Shown here: one piece after another, positions 6,198-14,628 of the stretch
Layout of the letters: each line of letters opens with the position of its first letter
How positions within the stretch are numbered: the first letter of the stretch is position 1
From: Actinomyces sp.
GTDB lineage: Bacteria > Actinomycetota > Actinomycetes > Actinomycetales > Actinomycetaceae
Reading direction: 5' to 3'
NCBI RefSeq assembly: GCF_030530635.1
Contig: NZ_JAUMUL010000024.1
Coordinates: 1 to 44,835, forward strand
DNA: 44,835 nt
Program-made: the position numbers and the translations under genes
Notes under the pieces: generated by a model
Database searches by the model: none
Told to the model about the DNA's origin: nothing
What the model saw: the letters and a program-made list of their open reading frames with translations, nothing else

Positions 6198-8630
6198 TCA
6201 AGATCGCCTATTATTAAACGGCAGATCCCATTGCACTCCGTTCTGATCCACCCAACTGACAGTAAACTCGGTAGGCACTCTATCGACCGGGTTCACGTCC
6301 CCCAGCCTGGTCACTGAGCCGGCGTTCGCGGGCGGGCCGTCGTACTCGATACGGATGTCGATATTGCGGTAGGCGTCGGGATTCTTCGCTATTTCATCTT
6401 CCAACGCCTTGAAGCTCTCAGCATAAGTGTCGCTGATGCCCCGGTTCCTTTCCTTCAGCATTGGCCACACATTGATGTCCTCCGGCGGACCCCCATACTC
6501 TGCTCCGGCCAAATGCCCGCCGTCATAACCACCACCCAGACCATCACCGTAGTGGCCGATACGCTTCTGCGCAGACTCAGACCGATACCGCGCGTCCTCG
6601 GGCACCCAATCCAGCCGATCCACCTGAAGACGCACGGTACGACCCCACTCATCGGTTGTGTAGTGGAACTTCCCATCCACCGTGTACGTCGCATTCGGCA
6701 AGGGGTCCTTCAAATCCGGGTTCATCGTAGTGGAGGTCCGCCCCAGCAGCGTCTGTCGCTGCACCGCCGAGTCCGCCTCCACATGCACAATCTCACCGGC
6801 GTCATTGGTGTAGTACTTACCACGCCCCTCCACCTCGTAACAGGTATTCGGGTCCAAGTCCACACCCTTGCCAAAGGGCTTAGTCGCCTTCGGCACCAGC
6901 GGACTGTCAGCATCAACCTTAACCGTCTGCTCCGTGCTGGGCCGGTGCTCCTGGTTGAACGCATCCTTGTCCGGGTCGTAGTCCGGCGTGCGGTCCCCGG
7001 CATCGGGAGAGTCCTTCACGTCCGGAGAATCCGCCCCATCCGGCGCCTGCCCATCGGGAGCCCTGCCGCCATCGGGGACCGCATCGCCGTCAGGCGTCCG
7101 CCGCGCCCCATCAGGTGTATCCGCATCAGGAGCGCGCCCGTCCGGACTCACGTCCCCGTCCGGGCTCCTGCCACCGTCGGGCGTCGCATCGGCATCAGGC
7201 CTACGGCCGCCCTCCGGCACGTCAACCCCATCACCACCACGGGTATGTGGAGCATCGGGCGTATCAGGAGCAGCGCTCACCTCCGGGGTACGCCGCGTGC
7301 CAGGCACGTCCACGTCGCTGCGGCCTAGATCAACCCCACTCACATCCGGAGTCTGATTACTCCCATCACCGTGGGTACGTGGGCTCCGCACCCCAGCGTC
7401 AACGTCAACCCCCACATCAGGCAAACCAGTACGGGCGTCAACATCAACATCCATCCCCGTGACACCATCCGCCCCAGCCCTCCGACCAGGCAGATCAAGA
7501 CCAATAAAGTCCAAATCAACCCTGCCCAGAGCAACCCTGAGACCTCTGGCCAACGTCATATCCGCCACCACGCCCAACGGGTCCAGGTAGTTCAGCACCT
7601 TGCCCGCGGCGGCCGCCCAGCGCGCGACCCTACCCACCTTGGAGGCTCCGGAAGTGACCTTCGTCGCTATTCCAAGACCGGGCAGCGCGAACGAAGCGAT
7701 ATTGAACAACGCTCCGCCAAAAGCTCGGGCCGGGTCATCCTCCCACACGTCCCAGCAGACGATACCTTTGACGGTTTCCTTCCAGGCACCCGTGGCCGTC
7801 GGCGACGGATGCCACCCGCCGTAGCTGCCGTCCTGGTTCCAGGTGAAGCCGAGCAGCATGCTCATCCCCTTCCCAGTGGACGCAGCGCGACCCCAGTCGT
7901 GCGTTAATCCGTCACTGCCCTCGAACTCAGCCCCGCCCAGATTCAGCACGCCGTTGACCATGCCACCCAGGCCCTCACACACCAGCCCGTCCCACAGGAA
8001 GCGCTTCACTGCCACTCCCGCCTTCTTCGGGCAGGCGTCCTGGCGGTCCACCGGGCTGCCCCAGGGCATGCCCTCGGCGTCCTCGGGAATATCCGAGTAT
8101 CCGTAACCCAGCTTGTCGTTGTCCCCCTTGGGGTTGGCGTGGTAGCCCTCCAGGCCGTCCAGGGCGCGGATGGCGTTGGCGCAGGTCCGCTCCGCATCCC
8201 ACATATCCACCTGAATGCCGTTGGCGGTGGTGATCAGGCCATTGTTCTCATTGACCAGGTCCTGATCGTGGTCCCACTCCGGGTTGTCCTTGATCTTCGC
8301 CTTGAAGGCCAGTGCGTTCGCCTTCAGGGTCTGCGCGCGCGACTTGATGCCGGACATGGAGTCCGCGAAGGTGCTCAGGTAGCCGGCCATGCTCTCCAGA
8401 GCGGTGGCCAGCGTATCGGTGTTCGTCGCCACCGGGTCCATGGCCGAGTACAGGGTCTCCTGCTCGGGTGCCTTGTACACGTTCTGGATGCCGGCCCACT
8501 TGGTCTTAACGTCCGACCCGGTGGTGCGCAGGTCACCGGCCTTCGTCTTCAGGTTCGTCGCCGCCGAACTCAGCGACTCGACGTCGAAGTCGACGGCGGG
8601 GATCTTCGTCTCATCAAAGGGAGTAGCCAT
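6198..8630 (-). CDS. T7SS-secreted polymorphic toxin, DNA/RNA non-specific endonuclease tip
   Basis: The protein is 810 residues from ATG 8630. Residues 1-140 are predicted helical, with an LXG/WXG-like layout (repeated Leu/Ala heptads, KTKWAGIQNVYKAPEQETLY). The middle (to ~380) has a Gly/Ala-rich, partly hydrophobic segment (GGALFNIASFALPGLGIATK). Residues ~385-550 are an Asp-Pro-Gly-rich low-complexity linker of PDGG/SPDG repeats. The C-terminal ~220 residues end in a nuclease module with YDGGHLAGAEYGGPPEDINV and WPMLKERNRG, matching Endonuclea_NS_2-type DNA/RNA non-specific endonucleases; His706 is the expected catalytic residue. Bacillus YeeF-type toxins share this design. The three helper genes upstream and the immunity gene 39 bases downstream support a secreted antibacterial toxin. 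No strong ribosome binding site precedes the ATG. Residues ~739-810 are the part copied in the four orphan cassettes. Confidence 0.85.
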   Translation of the reverse strand: MATPFDETKIPAVDFDVESLSSAATNLKTKAGDLRTTGSDVKTKWAGIQNVYKAPEQETLYSAMDPVATNTDTLATALESMAGYLSTFADSMSGIKSRAQTLKANALAFKAKIKDNPEWDHDQDLVNENNGLITTANGIQVDMWDAERTCANAIRALDGLEGYHANPKGDNDKLGYGYSDIPEDAEGMPWGSPVDRQDACPKKAGVAVKRFLWDGLVCEGLGGMVNGVLNLGGAEFEGSDGLTHDWGRAASTGKGMSMLLGFTWNQDGSYGGWHPSPTATGAWKETVKGIVCWDVWEDDPARAFGGALFNIASFALPGLGIATKVTSGASKVGRVARWAAAAGKVLNYLDPLGVVADMTLARGLRVALGRVDLDFIGLDLPGRRAGADGVTGMDVDVDARTGLPDVGVDVDAGVRSPRTHGDGSNQTPDVSGVDLGRSDVDVPGTRRTPEVSAAPDTPDAPHTRGGDGVDVPEGGRRPDADATPDGGRSPDGDVSPDGRAPDADTPDGARRTPDGDAVPDGGRAPDGQAPDGADSPDVKDSPDAGDRTPDYDPDKDAFNQEHRPSTEQTVKVDADSPLVPKATKPFGKGVDLDPNTCYEVEGRGKYYTNDAGEIVHVEADSAVQRQTLLGRTSTTMNPDLKDPLPNATYTVDGKFHYTTDEWGRTVRLQVDRLDWVPEDARYRSESAQKRIGHYGDGLGGGYDGGHLAGAEYGGPPEDINVWPMLKERNRGISDTYAESFKALEDEIAKNPDAYRNIDIRIEYDGPPANAGSVTRLGDVNPVDRVPTEFTVSWVDQNGVQWDLPFNNRRS

Positions 8631-8655
8631 GGGGTCGATTCACTGCGTAGGGGTG

Positions 8656-9027
8656 TCACTTGGCCTGGCGCTGGAACTCCAGCGCGGAGGCCTCATCGTG
8701 CTGCTGGTAGGCGTTGACGGCGCTGACGGTGTTGTTCAGCACGTTGCTGATCGTGGTGGTGATGGACTCGAAGTCGGGTTTGTGCGTATCGATCCAGTCG
8801 ATGAGCGCGCTGGCCACGAGTGGCGACTGCGTGAGTTCCACCCCTTCGGAGTTGGTGCCCATGCCGCTCGCCTGGTTGCACGGCGTGATCGCATTCTCCA
8901 GTTCGGTACCGACGCCGTTGAGCGCTGAGGAGAAGTCGCCCTCCTGCCCCGGGGTGGAGTCCACCAGCGCCCGCTCCGCCGACAGCACCTGCGCCACGCC
9001 GTCGGGGTCGATATCCCAGGATGACAC
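8656..9027 (-). CDS. Small T7SS-associated protein (DUF6507-like)
   Basis: The protein is 123 residues. The GTG start lies 5 bases after the stop of the ESAT-6-like gene, so the two are probably translationally coupled. It begins MSSWDIDPDGVAQVLSAER, the opening seen in DUF6507-type proteins of actinobacterial T7SS loci, and is otherwise helical with a long amphipathic C-terminus (ISNVLNNTVSAVNAYQQHDE). It is likely a helper or co-secreted partner of the toxin encoded 25 bases downstream. The family name is from memory and not verified. Confidence 0.68.
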   Translation of the reverse strand: MSSWDIDPDGVAQVLSAERALVDSTPGQEGDFSSALNGVGTELENAITPCNQASGMGTNSEGVELTQSPLVASALIDWIDTHKPDFESITTTISNVLNNTVSAVNAYQQHDEASALEFQRQAK

Positions 9028-9032
9028 CGCCG

Positions 9033-9344
9033 TCAGCCAATCTCATCCACGGCCCGGCGGGCACGCTGCAACGTGGACTGGGCTCCCTCATCCGTGGTCT
9101 GCATCGACTGCCGCAGCGTGGCGATAATCCCCCGCACCTCGCCCGCTGCGTTCTTCCAGCGCAGCTCCTTCGCCTGATACTCATCCGACACGCCCTCCGC
9201 CTGGTACTGGGACATGGCGGCCTTAACGTCGCTGTCACGCTGATTGATCAGGCTCTCAAGCCGGGAGGCGACCCGCTCGAAATTCGTCTGCACCTCCTGA
9301 GAGGCGCCGACGTCGTAGGACCGCTTATCGATCTGGTTGGCCAT
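9033..9344 (-). CDS. ESAT-6-like T7SS protein
   Basis: The protein is 103 residues. I chose ATG 9344 over an upstream in-frame start because AGGAGGGGG stands directly before it and because family members begin at this point. The sequence (MANQIDKRSYDVGASQEVQT, then LESLINQRDSDVKAAMSQYQ, then EYQAKELRWKNAAGEVRGII) matches the actinobacterial proteins annotated as pore-forming ESAT-6 family. The pattern is a helical hairpin. It belongs to the operon running from the WXG100-like gene to the toxin and is inferred to be co-secreted or to act as a targeting partner. Confidence 0.78.
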   Translation of the reverse strand: MANQIDKRSYDVGASQEVQTNFERVASRLESLINQRDSDVKAAMSQYQAEGVSDEYQAKELRWKNAAGEVRGIIATLRQSMQTTDEGAQSTLQRARRAVDEIG

Positions 9345-9445
9345 AGTTGCCCCCTCCTTGAGGACACGAGTCAGGTAATCGTCGAAGTCTTGACTGATCA
9401 ACGCCGTTCGCACCGGCGCCAACCGGTGAGTCACGCCGAGCCGGG

Positions 9446-9781
9446 TCAGCGCGCGGAACCGAAGCGGGCGGAGTCGAAGCTCACCGAGCCCTCGGCGGAC
9501 CGCGTGGTGTCCACCATCTCCTGCTCACCCTGAATGAAGGCGGCGTCCATGCCGCTGATGCCGCGCAGCACCGCGGCCAAGGAGGCGTTCAGCTCCGCCG
9601 AGACCTCATCCGTACGGGTCTTGAACCGGTCGAACGCAGCCCGGCCACTGCCGTTGAAGCGGCCCTCCAGCGGCTCCGCCGCCGCCACCAACTCCTTAAC
9701 CAGCGCTCCCAGATCCTCGTTGGAGGAGGAGGTCTGCTTGGTCAGCGTCGTCAGCGTGGACGAGCCCATGTCGAACTTCAT
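9446..9781 (-). CDS. WXG100-like T7SS protein
   Basis: The protein is 111 residues, with ATG 9781 preceded by GAGGGGGG. It starts MKFDMGSSTLTTLTKQTSSS. The centre reads LEGRFNGSGRAAFDRF, where FNGSG sits at the position of the WXG turn, between two amphipathic helices, as in WXG100/ESAT-6 proteins. The Trp is replaced by Phe. It is the first gene of the minus-strand toxin operon, divergent from the DUF6177-like gene. The 263-base divergent region to 10044 must hold both promoters; no clear hexamers were identified there. Confidence 0.75.
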   Translation of the reverse strand: MKFDMGSSTLTTLTKQTSSSNEDLGALVKELVAAAEPLEGRFNGSGRAAFDRFKTRTDEVSAELNASLAAVLRGISGMDAAFIQGEQEMVDTTRSAEGSVSFDSARFGSAR

Positions 9782-10044
9782 CTGTTACCCCCCTCGGGGA
9801 AGGAATCCATTGCAGGTGTCACGCAGCCCGATACGAGTGCCGATCCGGGACCGCCGGGGCCGCGGAACGGCTCCACCGGGTAGCCTTGCACTCCATCCGC
9901 AGTCACGCAAGAGTAACGTCTACCGCGAGTCGGCCGGCGCCCAGCCAGCCGTACCGGCACGGCCCGCAGTCAGAGCCGGCACGCGCATGCGCTGCCGACG
10001 ACCCACCGTTCATTGTCCGACCCGTGAAGGAGCGCCGCCCACCC

Positions 10045-11160
10045 ATGCCTTCCGGAACATTCTCACTGCCCGGCGCATCGCAGGCCGAACGGCCCACATT
10101 CAAGATGACGCACCCCATGATCGACGCCCAACTCGGCAACCGGGCCCGCATCACCAGCCTGCCCGGCCCCGTCGTCGCCCTGACCGAGCCACTGGCCGAC
10201 CTGCTGCACCGCACCGCCACGAGCGCTCAGCGCACCATCCTGGTGGTTCCCGAGCACAGCGCCGTCACCCCCGCATTCGACCGCCTCACCGACGCCACCG
10301 GCACCATCGTGCTCATCAAGGAGAGCGGCAGTTACCGCGAGCTACGCTCCGGCCGCCTGATACCGCACCTGGCCCAGACCCTTGAGGTGCTGGCCGAAAG
10401 GCAGTTGAAAATCTCCCCGAGGCACATGGTGCAGCGAGATGTCCGTCCCAACCTGACCGTCTCCATCTCCGCCTACCACCCCGCCCGGCGCGCCACCCGA
10501 CTCGGCGCCGTGGTCGAACTGGTCCGCGATCACCTGCTGCCAGACGCAGGACTGTCCTGGGGCGGATACGAGCCGGCCGGCGCATTCTGGGATCGCGACG
10601 CCCTGACCGGCTTCTGCCGCGCCCGCATGCCCACCGTCCACCTGGTGGTGGCCGGCCACGGCTCCGGCGGCATCCTCACCGGCACACTCACCGTCTCCCG
10701 CACCGACAACGGGCTGGAGGAGTACGCGGAGCTGAACCTCGCCGGGGCAACACCGGCCACCGGCTACCGCGACCGGGCCATGGCCCTGTTCCGGGCCCTG
10801 TCCACCCAGACCAAGCCCCAGTTCGCGCTCGCCATGCGCACCTATGCCCGCGCCGACACCTCCCTGCCGGTCACCATGCGCCGCCCGCCCACGCCCCTGG
10901 CCGTGCTCATCGGCGCACCGGGCATGCGGCAGCTCCATGCCGACGCCGCACAGGTGGCCTCGGCCCACGGCGGCGAGACCACCGGTTACGGCCGCCGCCG
11001 CGGCCTGCTGGTGCCCCTCGAATCCAATTTCGACGCCGACTGGCAGCCCCTGCTCGACCTGGTGCGCACTCTGGACGGCGACGCCGGGAACGTGCGCCGG
11101 GCACTGGGGACGGACACCGACACGCCCAGCAGCCAGGGCCCCGGCGCGCCGCGTCCATGA
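10045..11160 (+). CDS. DUF6177-like T7SS-locus protein
   Basis: The protein is 371 residues. The frame is open further upstream, but ATG 10045 follows a GAAGGAG (13 bases away) and the upstream part is Arg/Pro-rich out-of-frame-like sequence. The beginning (MTHPMIDAQLGNRARITSLP, then VVALTEPLADLLHRTATSAQ) and the repeated beta-strand pattern resemble DUF6177 proteins found in Streptomyces and Actinomyces ESX loci, whose function is unknown. No signal peptide or TM segment is seen. It heads a plus-strand series of T7SS-associated genes divergent from the toxin operon. Confidence 0.7.
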   Translation: MPSGTFSLPGASQAERPTFKMTHPMIDAQLGNRARITSLPGPVVALTEPLADLLHRTATSAQRTILVVPEHSAVTPAFDRLTDATGTIVLIKESGSYRELRSGRLIPHLAQTLEVLAERQLKISPRHMVQRDVRPNLTVSISAYHPARRATRLGAVVELVRDHLLPDAGLSWGGYEPAGAFWDRDALTGFCRARMPTVHLVVAGHGSGGILTGTLTVSRTDNGLEEYAELNLAGATPATGYRDRAMALFRALSTQTKPQFALAMRTYARADTSLPVTMRRPPTPLAVLIGAPGMRQLHADAAQVASAHGGETTGYGRRRGLLVPLESNFDADWQPLLDLVRTLDGDAGNVRRALGTDTDTPSSQGPGAPRP

Positions 11161-11209
11161 TCCGCCTGCGCGAACATCACCCAGGAATGCAAGGATTCAA
11201 GGAGTAGCC

Positions 11210-11695
11210 GTGCCCCGCATGATCACCGCCGTCACCCAGGAGGTACCGGAGGTCCTCGACGTCGTCAGTCTGGCGCTCGCCCGCGATATCACCGCCACCT
11301 ACACGCGCACCGCCAACGACTCCGGAGTCGTCATCTTCACCGAGTTCTCAGACCGCCGCCCCAGCCTGGAGATCATCCGTCCCAGCCTGGCGGCCGACGC
11401 ACGCGAACTCAGCCGCATCCTGCAGGTGAACTTCCCCATCGACTGGGAGCCGCCCTACGTCGTCAACCAGTTCCTGGTGCCCTGGGAGGAGCGCTGCGAC
11501 GTATTCACCCAGGTGCCCATCGACGTCGGCGTCATGTTCCACGGCGTAGCGGTCTGCGAAGGAGCCATCCTGCCCGTCCCGCAGCCCTGGTGGTGGCGGA
11601 TCAACGAGCAGGGCCGTTGGAGGCCCACCCGGGCCGCCCAGGAGCAGTGGCGGCGCGCCACAGTCGACATCCGGTTCGGCCGGGGCGCCTATTGA
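11210..11695 (+). CDS. Unknown protein in T7SS accessory series
   Basis: The protein is 161 residues. The GTG start at 11210 has AAGGAG five bases upstream; an ATG at 11219 is the alternative. A much longer frame starting at 10844 only shadows the previous gene. The sequence alternates hydrophobic strands (VLDVVSLALARDITATYTRT, VVIFTEFSDRRPSLEIIRPS) and is rich in Trp near the end (PQPWWWRINEQGRW). I do not recognise the family. No signal peptide or TM segment is seen. Its place 50 bases after the DUF6177-like gene suggests a shared operon and role. Confidence 0.72.
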   Translation: MPRMITAVTQEVPEVLDVVSLALARDITATYTRTANDSGVVIFTEFSDRRPSLEIIRPSLAADARELSRILQVNFPIDWEPPYVVNQFLVPWEERCDVFTQVPIDVGVMFHGVAVCEGAILPVPQPWWWRINEQGRWRPTRAAQEQWRRATVDIRFGRGAY

Positions 11696-11766
11696 CGACG
11701 CATCCTCCACCCCGATCAAATCCCGCCTGCACCCCGCACAGCGGCGCCGTCCACTACGCTGAGGGG

Positions 11767-12396
11767 GTGAGTTCCTCCGCCGACCCCTACGCCGAGTACC
11801 GGCACCGCCTCAAGCACCGACAAACGATCGTGATCGGAGGCCTACTGACGGTGCTGGCCGCGATCACCGTCGTCTGCCTCATGGTCTGGAGCGGGATACT
11901 GCCGGCCATCTATGATCCGGGTTTCTCCTCCGCGGATGATGACGCGGCCCCCATCGTCCAGCCCTGTCCGCCCACTGACGCCACCACGGTGGAGATCACC
12001 TCAATCCCGGTCAACGTCTACAACGGCACCGACACCTCGGGACTGGCCGGAGGCGTGGCGGACACGCTGGGAGACGCGGGGCTCACCGTCAACAACACGG
12101 CCGACTGGCCCAAGGGCGATTACTCCGGAGAGATTCAGTTGACCACCTCCCCCGCAGGCCTGACCAACGCCTACACCCTCAAGCAGGTGTTCACCGGATC
12201 GGTGATTGTGCAGCTCGATGAGACGCAGGACGCCAATGACCCCACGGTCAGTGTGGTGCTGGGTGAGCGGTACTCCACCGGCATCCTGACCAAGGAGGAG
12301 ATCACCCAGCTCAAGGCCGGTCAGGCGATCTCCGCCCCCGCCGACTGTGCTGCAATCACCCCCACCCCCGAGGCCGCCGCCGCACCCACCAACTAG
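11767..12396 (+). CDS. Membrane-anchored LytR_C-domain protein
   Basis: The protein is 209 residues from a GTG at 11767 directly preceded by a G-rich stretch (GAGGGG). Residues 1-20 are cytoplasmic and charged, and residues ~21-45 form one TM helix (IVIGGLLTVLAAITVVCLMV). The extracytoplasmic part contains IPVNVYNGTDTSGLAGGVAD followed by TLGDAGLTV, the hallmark of the LytR cell-envelope C-terminal (LytR_C, PF13399-type) domain. Such proteins are linked to envelope maintenance. The C-terminus is Ala/Pro-rich and disordered. Confidence 0.8.
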   Translation: MSSSADPYAEYRHRLKHRQTIVIGGLLTVLAAITVVCLMVWSGILPAIYDPGFSSADDDAAPIVQPCPPTDATTVEITSIPVNVYNGTDTSGLAGGVADTLGDAGLTVNNTADWPKGDYSGEIQLTTSPAGLTNAYTLKQVFTGSVIVQLDETQDANDPTVSVVLGERYSTGILTKEEITQLKAGQAISAPADCAAITPTPEAAAAPTN

Positions 12397-12514
12397 GACG
12401 GCGGCCGCCAACCCGGCAGGCATGCACCGCGGTGGCGACGGTGACGGGCGCCGTCTGAGGTCCGTCACCCAGCGCTCACGCAGCCGCCCACCCGATCCGT
12501 GGCACGATGGCGTC

Positions 12515-12862
12515 ATGAGCCAAGAGCAGCCCGACGTCGTGGACCCCACCCGCATCGTCCCGGCCGACTTCGTCTTCCCGGGCACCGAGCAGCTCAACCC
12601 GGGCGAGATCTTCGCCGGTCCCGGCTACCAGGCTCCACGTCAGCGCACCGACACGGCCGCCGTCGCCGCCCTGGTATGTGCCGTCCTCGGCTTCATACCC
12701 GGGCTGGGCATGCTCGCCTTAGGGCTGGGCTGCCTGGCACTGCGGCGCCTGCGCGGGGGCTACGGCACCGGCCACGGCCAGGCCTGGTTCGCCACCGTCG
12801 TCGGCGCCGCAACCACCGTCGGCTGGTTGTGGCTGTGGTGGATGATCACGCAGGCACCCTGA
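12515..12862 (+). CDS. Small DUF4190-like membrane protein
   Basis: The protein is 115 residues from ATG 12515. A 45-residue hydrophilic N-terminus is followed by two TM helices (AAVAALVCAVLGFIPGLGML and WFATVVGAATTVGWLWLWWM) separated by a short basic loop (LRRLRGGYGTGHGQA). This arrangement with GFIPGLG is typical of DUF4190 domains. Function unknown. It lies 118 bases downstream of the LytR_C gene in the same direction. Confidence 0.72.
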   Translation: MSQEQPDVVDPTRIVPADFVFPGTEQLNPGEIFAGPGYQAPRQRTDTAAVAALVCAVLGFIPGLGMLALGLGCLALRRLRGGYGTGHGQAWFATVVGAATTVGWLWLWWMITQAP

Positions 12863-12984
12863 CCCCTGCCCCCCGACGCCGTCCACGCCGACACCCAATG
12901 GGCGCGGCCGGCCCCACAGTCAGGTGGGGCGGGCCACCTGGAAGTGCTGCACTCGACGGCCACGAGAACCCGTATGGTAATCGC

Positions 12985-13725
12985 GTGAAGCCCTTCATCA
13001 TGGTCTCGACGCGGCCTGAGCTGGAAGCCGCGCAAAGCGAGTACGACTCCTTCCTGCTGCAGGGCGGGCTGGAGCCGGAACTCCTCCAGCACGTCCTCCT
13101 TGAGGAGGTCGACTACTCCGACGCCTTCTCCGCCCAGGACGTCTCCGGCGTCTTCATCGGCGGCAGCCCCTACGACACCTCAACACCGGAGTCCGCCAAG
13201 ACCCGCACCCAGCTGCGTGTAGAAGACCAGGTCCGGGAACTACTGGCTATGTCCCTCAAGGAGGGCGTACCCGTACTCGCCACCGGCTTCGGCCTGGAGG
13301 TGCTCGCCGGCTACCTGGGCACTCCCACCTCCCGCGAGTTCGGCGAGCAGCTGGGCACCACCGACGTCTACCTGACCGCCGCGGGCCGCGAGGATCCACT
13401 GCTGGCGGACATGCCGCAGACCTTCAGCGCCTTCGTCGGACATCACGAGGGCGCCGTCGAGGTGCCCGCGCATGCCACCCTACTGGCCAGCTCGGCGGAC
13501 TGCCCGGTGCAGATGATCCGAGTCGGCAAGAGCGTCTACGGCACCCAGTTCAACCCCGAACTCGACGCCGAGCGCTTCGCCCAGCGCGTCTCGGTCTACT
13601 CCGACGCCGGCTACGGCGACCCCGGACTGGTGGACAACATCATGGCCGAGGCCCGCAGCTCGCAGGAGCACATGGCGGGCCGGGTCATCCGCAACTTCGT
13701 AAATCACTTCGGCAAGCAGGAGTAG
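12985..13725 (+). CDS. Catalytically dead glutamine amidotransferase homologue
   Basis: The protein is 246 residues from a GTG at 12985 (VKPFIMVSTRPE), matching the start of the paralogue at 15483-16214 (MKPFLMLAARAD). The class I GATase (GuaA/PuuD-like) fold is evident from the SGVFIGGSPYDTSTPESAKT and VYGTQFNPELDAE segments. The nucleophile elbow reads LATGFGLEVL where the paralogue has LGACYGLGLL, so the catalytic Cys is Gly101. The HPE motif reads NPE, so the catalytic His is Asn190. Loss of both argues for a non-catalytic, perhaps binding or regulatory, role rather than random decay, because the frame and the rest of the fold are intact. Confidence 0.82.
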   Translation: MKPFIMVSTRPELEAAQSEYDSFLLQGGLEPELLQHVLLEEVDYSDAFSAQDVSGVFIGGSPYDTSTPESAKTRTQLRVEDQVRELLAMSLKEGVPVLATGFGLEVLAGYLGTPTSREFGEQLGTTDVYLTAAGREDPLLADMPQTFSAFVGHHEGAVEVPAHATLLASSADCPVQMIRVGKSVYGTQFNPELDAERFAQRVSVYSDAGYGDPGLVDNIMAEARSSQEHMAGRVIRNFVNHFGKQE

Positions 13726-13767
13726 GGGCGGCCCCAATTCCAGTCCCAGGATCGTTAGTGAGGCCAC

Positions 13768-14592
13768 GTGCCGAGATCAGCGCTTGAAACCGTCGCCGAG
13801 TCGATGGCCGGTCACCGCACGCTCGCGGTCACTGGCGCCGGCATCTCCACCGACTCCGGCATCCCCGACTATCGGGGCATGGGCACTACTCCCGTGGAGC
13901 CGGTCGACTTCCGCCAATTCGCCACCGACCCGGTCTGGTATAGGTGGGTGTGGGCGCGCAATCACGCCACCTGGCGACTCTTGGACCCGCTGACCCCGAC
14001 TCCGGGACACCTGGCGCTCGCCCGGCTGGAGGAGGCGGGGTTGTTGACCGGCGTAGCCACCCAAAATGTCGACCGGCTACACTCCCGCGCCGGACAGCGC
14101 ACCGTGTGGGAGCTGCACGGCGCCTACAACCGGGTCGTGTGCCTGGGCTGCGGACGCACCACCTCCCGCGCCGCGCTCGATGAGCGCCTGACCGCCCTCA
14201 ACCCCGACCACCCGCGCGAGACCGACCCGGCGCGCGTGGCCATCACCCCGGAGGCCGACCGGGCCGCAGCCGAGGCCTGCGACTTCACCCCCGCCATGTG
14301 CGAAGACTGCGGCGGCCTGCTCAAGCCGGACATCGTCTTCTTCGGCGAGGGCCTGCCCGCCGCCATGGATGAGGCCATGCGGGCCGCCGAGCACTGCGAC
14401 GTTATGCTGGTGGCGGGCACCAGCCTGGCGGTGCTGACCGGCCTGTGGATCGTGCGCCAGGCGCTGGCGGTCGGCGCCGAACTGGTGGTGGTCAACCGCG
14501 GCCCGACGGCGGTGGACGAACTGGCCGCGGTGCGGGTGGAGGCCGGCACCAGCGAGTTCCTGGCCCCGTTGGCCGACCGGCTGATCGGCTGA
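13768..14592 (+). CDS. Sir2-family NAD-dependent deacetylase
   Basis: The protein is 274 residues from a GTG start. It has the NAD-binding GAGISTDSGIPDYRG motif (23-37), TQNVDRLH (98-105), the catalytic His in ELHG (His117), and two zinc-binding pairs CLGC (125/128) and CEDC (178/181), followed by KPDIVFFGE and VAGTSLAV. All sirtuin core residues are present, so it should remove acyl groups from protein lysines using NAD+. The insertion between the zinc pairs is long, as in class II sirtuins of actinobacteria. It lies 42 bases after the amidotransferase homologue, so co-transcription is possible. Confidence 0.93.
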   Translation: MPRSALETVAESMAGHRTLAVTGAGISTDSGIPDYRGMGTTPVEPVDFRQFATDPVWYRWVWARNHATWRLLDPLTPTPGHLALARLEEAGLLTGVATQNVDRLHSRAGQRTVWELHGAYNRVVCLGCGRTTSRAALDERLTALNPDHPRETDPARVAITPEADRAAAEACDFTPAMCEDCGGLLKPDIVFFGEGLPAAMDEAMRAAEHCDVMLVAGTSLAVLTGLWIVRQALAVGAELVVVNRGPTAVDELAAVRVEAGTSEFLAPLADRLIG

Positions 14593-14628
14593 GCGACGCC
14601 TCGTGGTCGGGTCTCAGACGGGCCTCGG

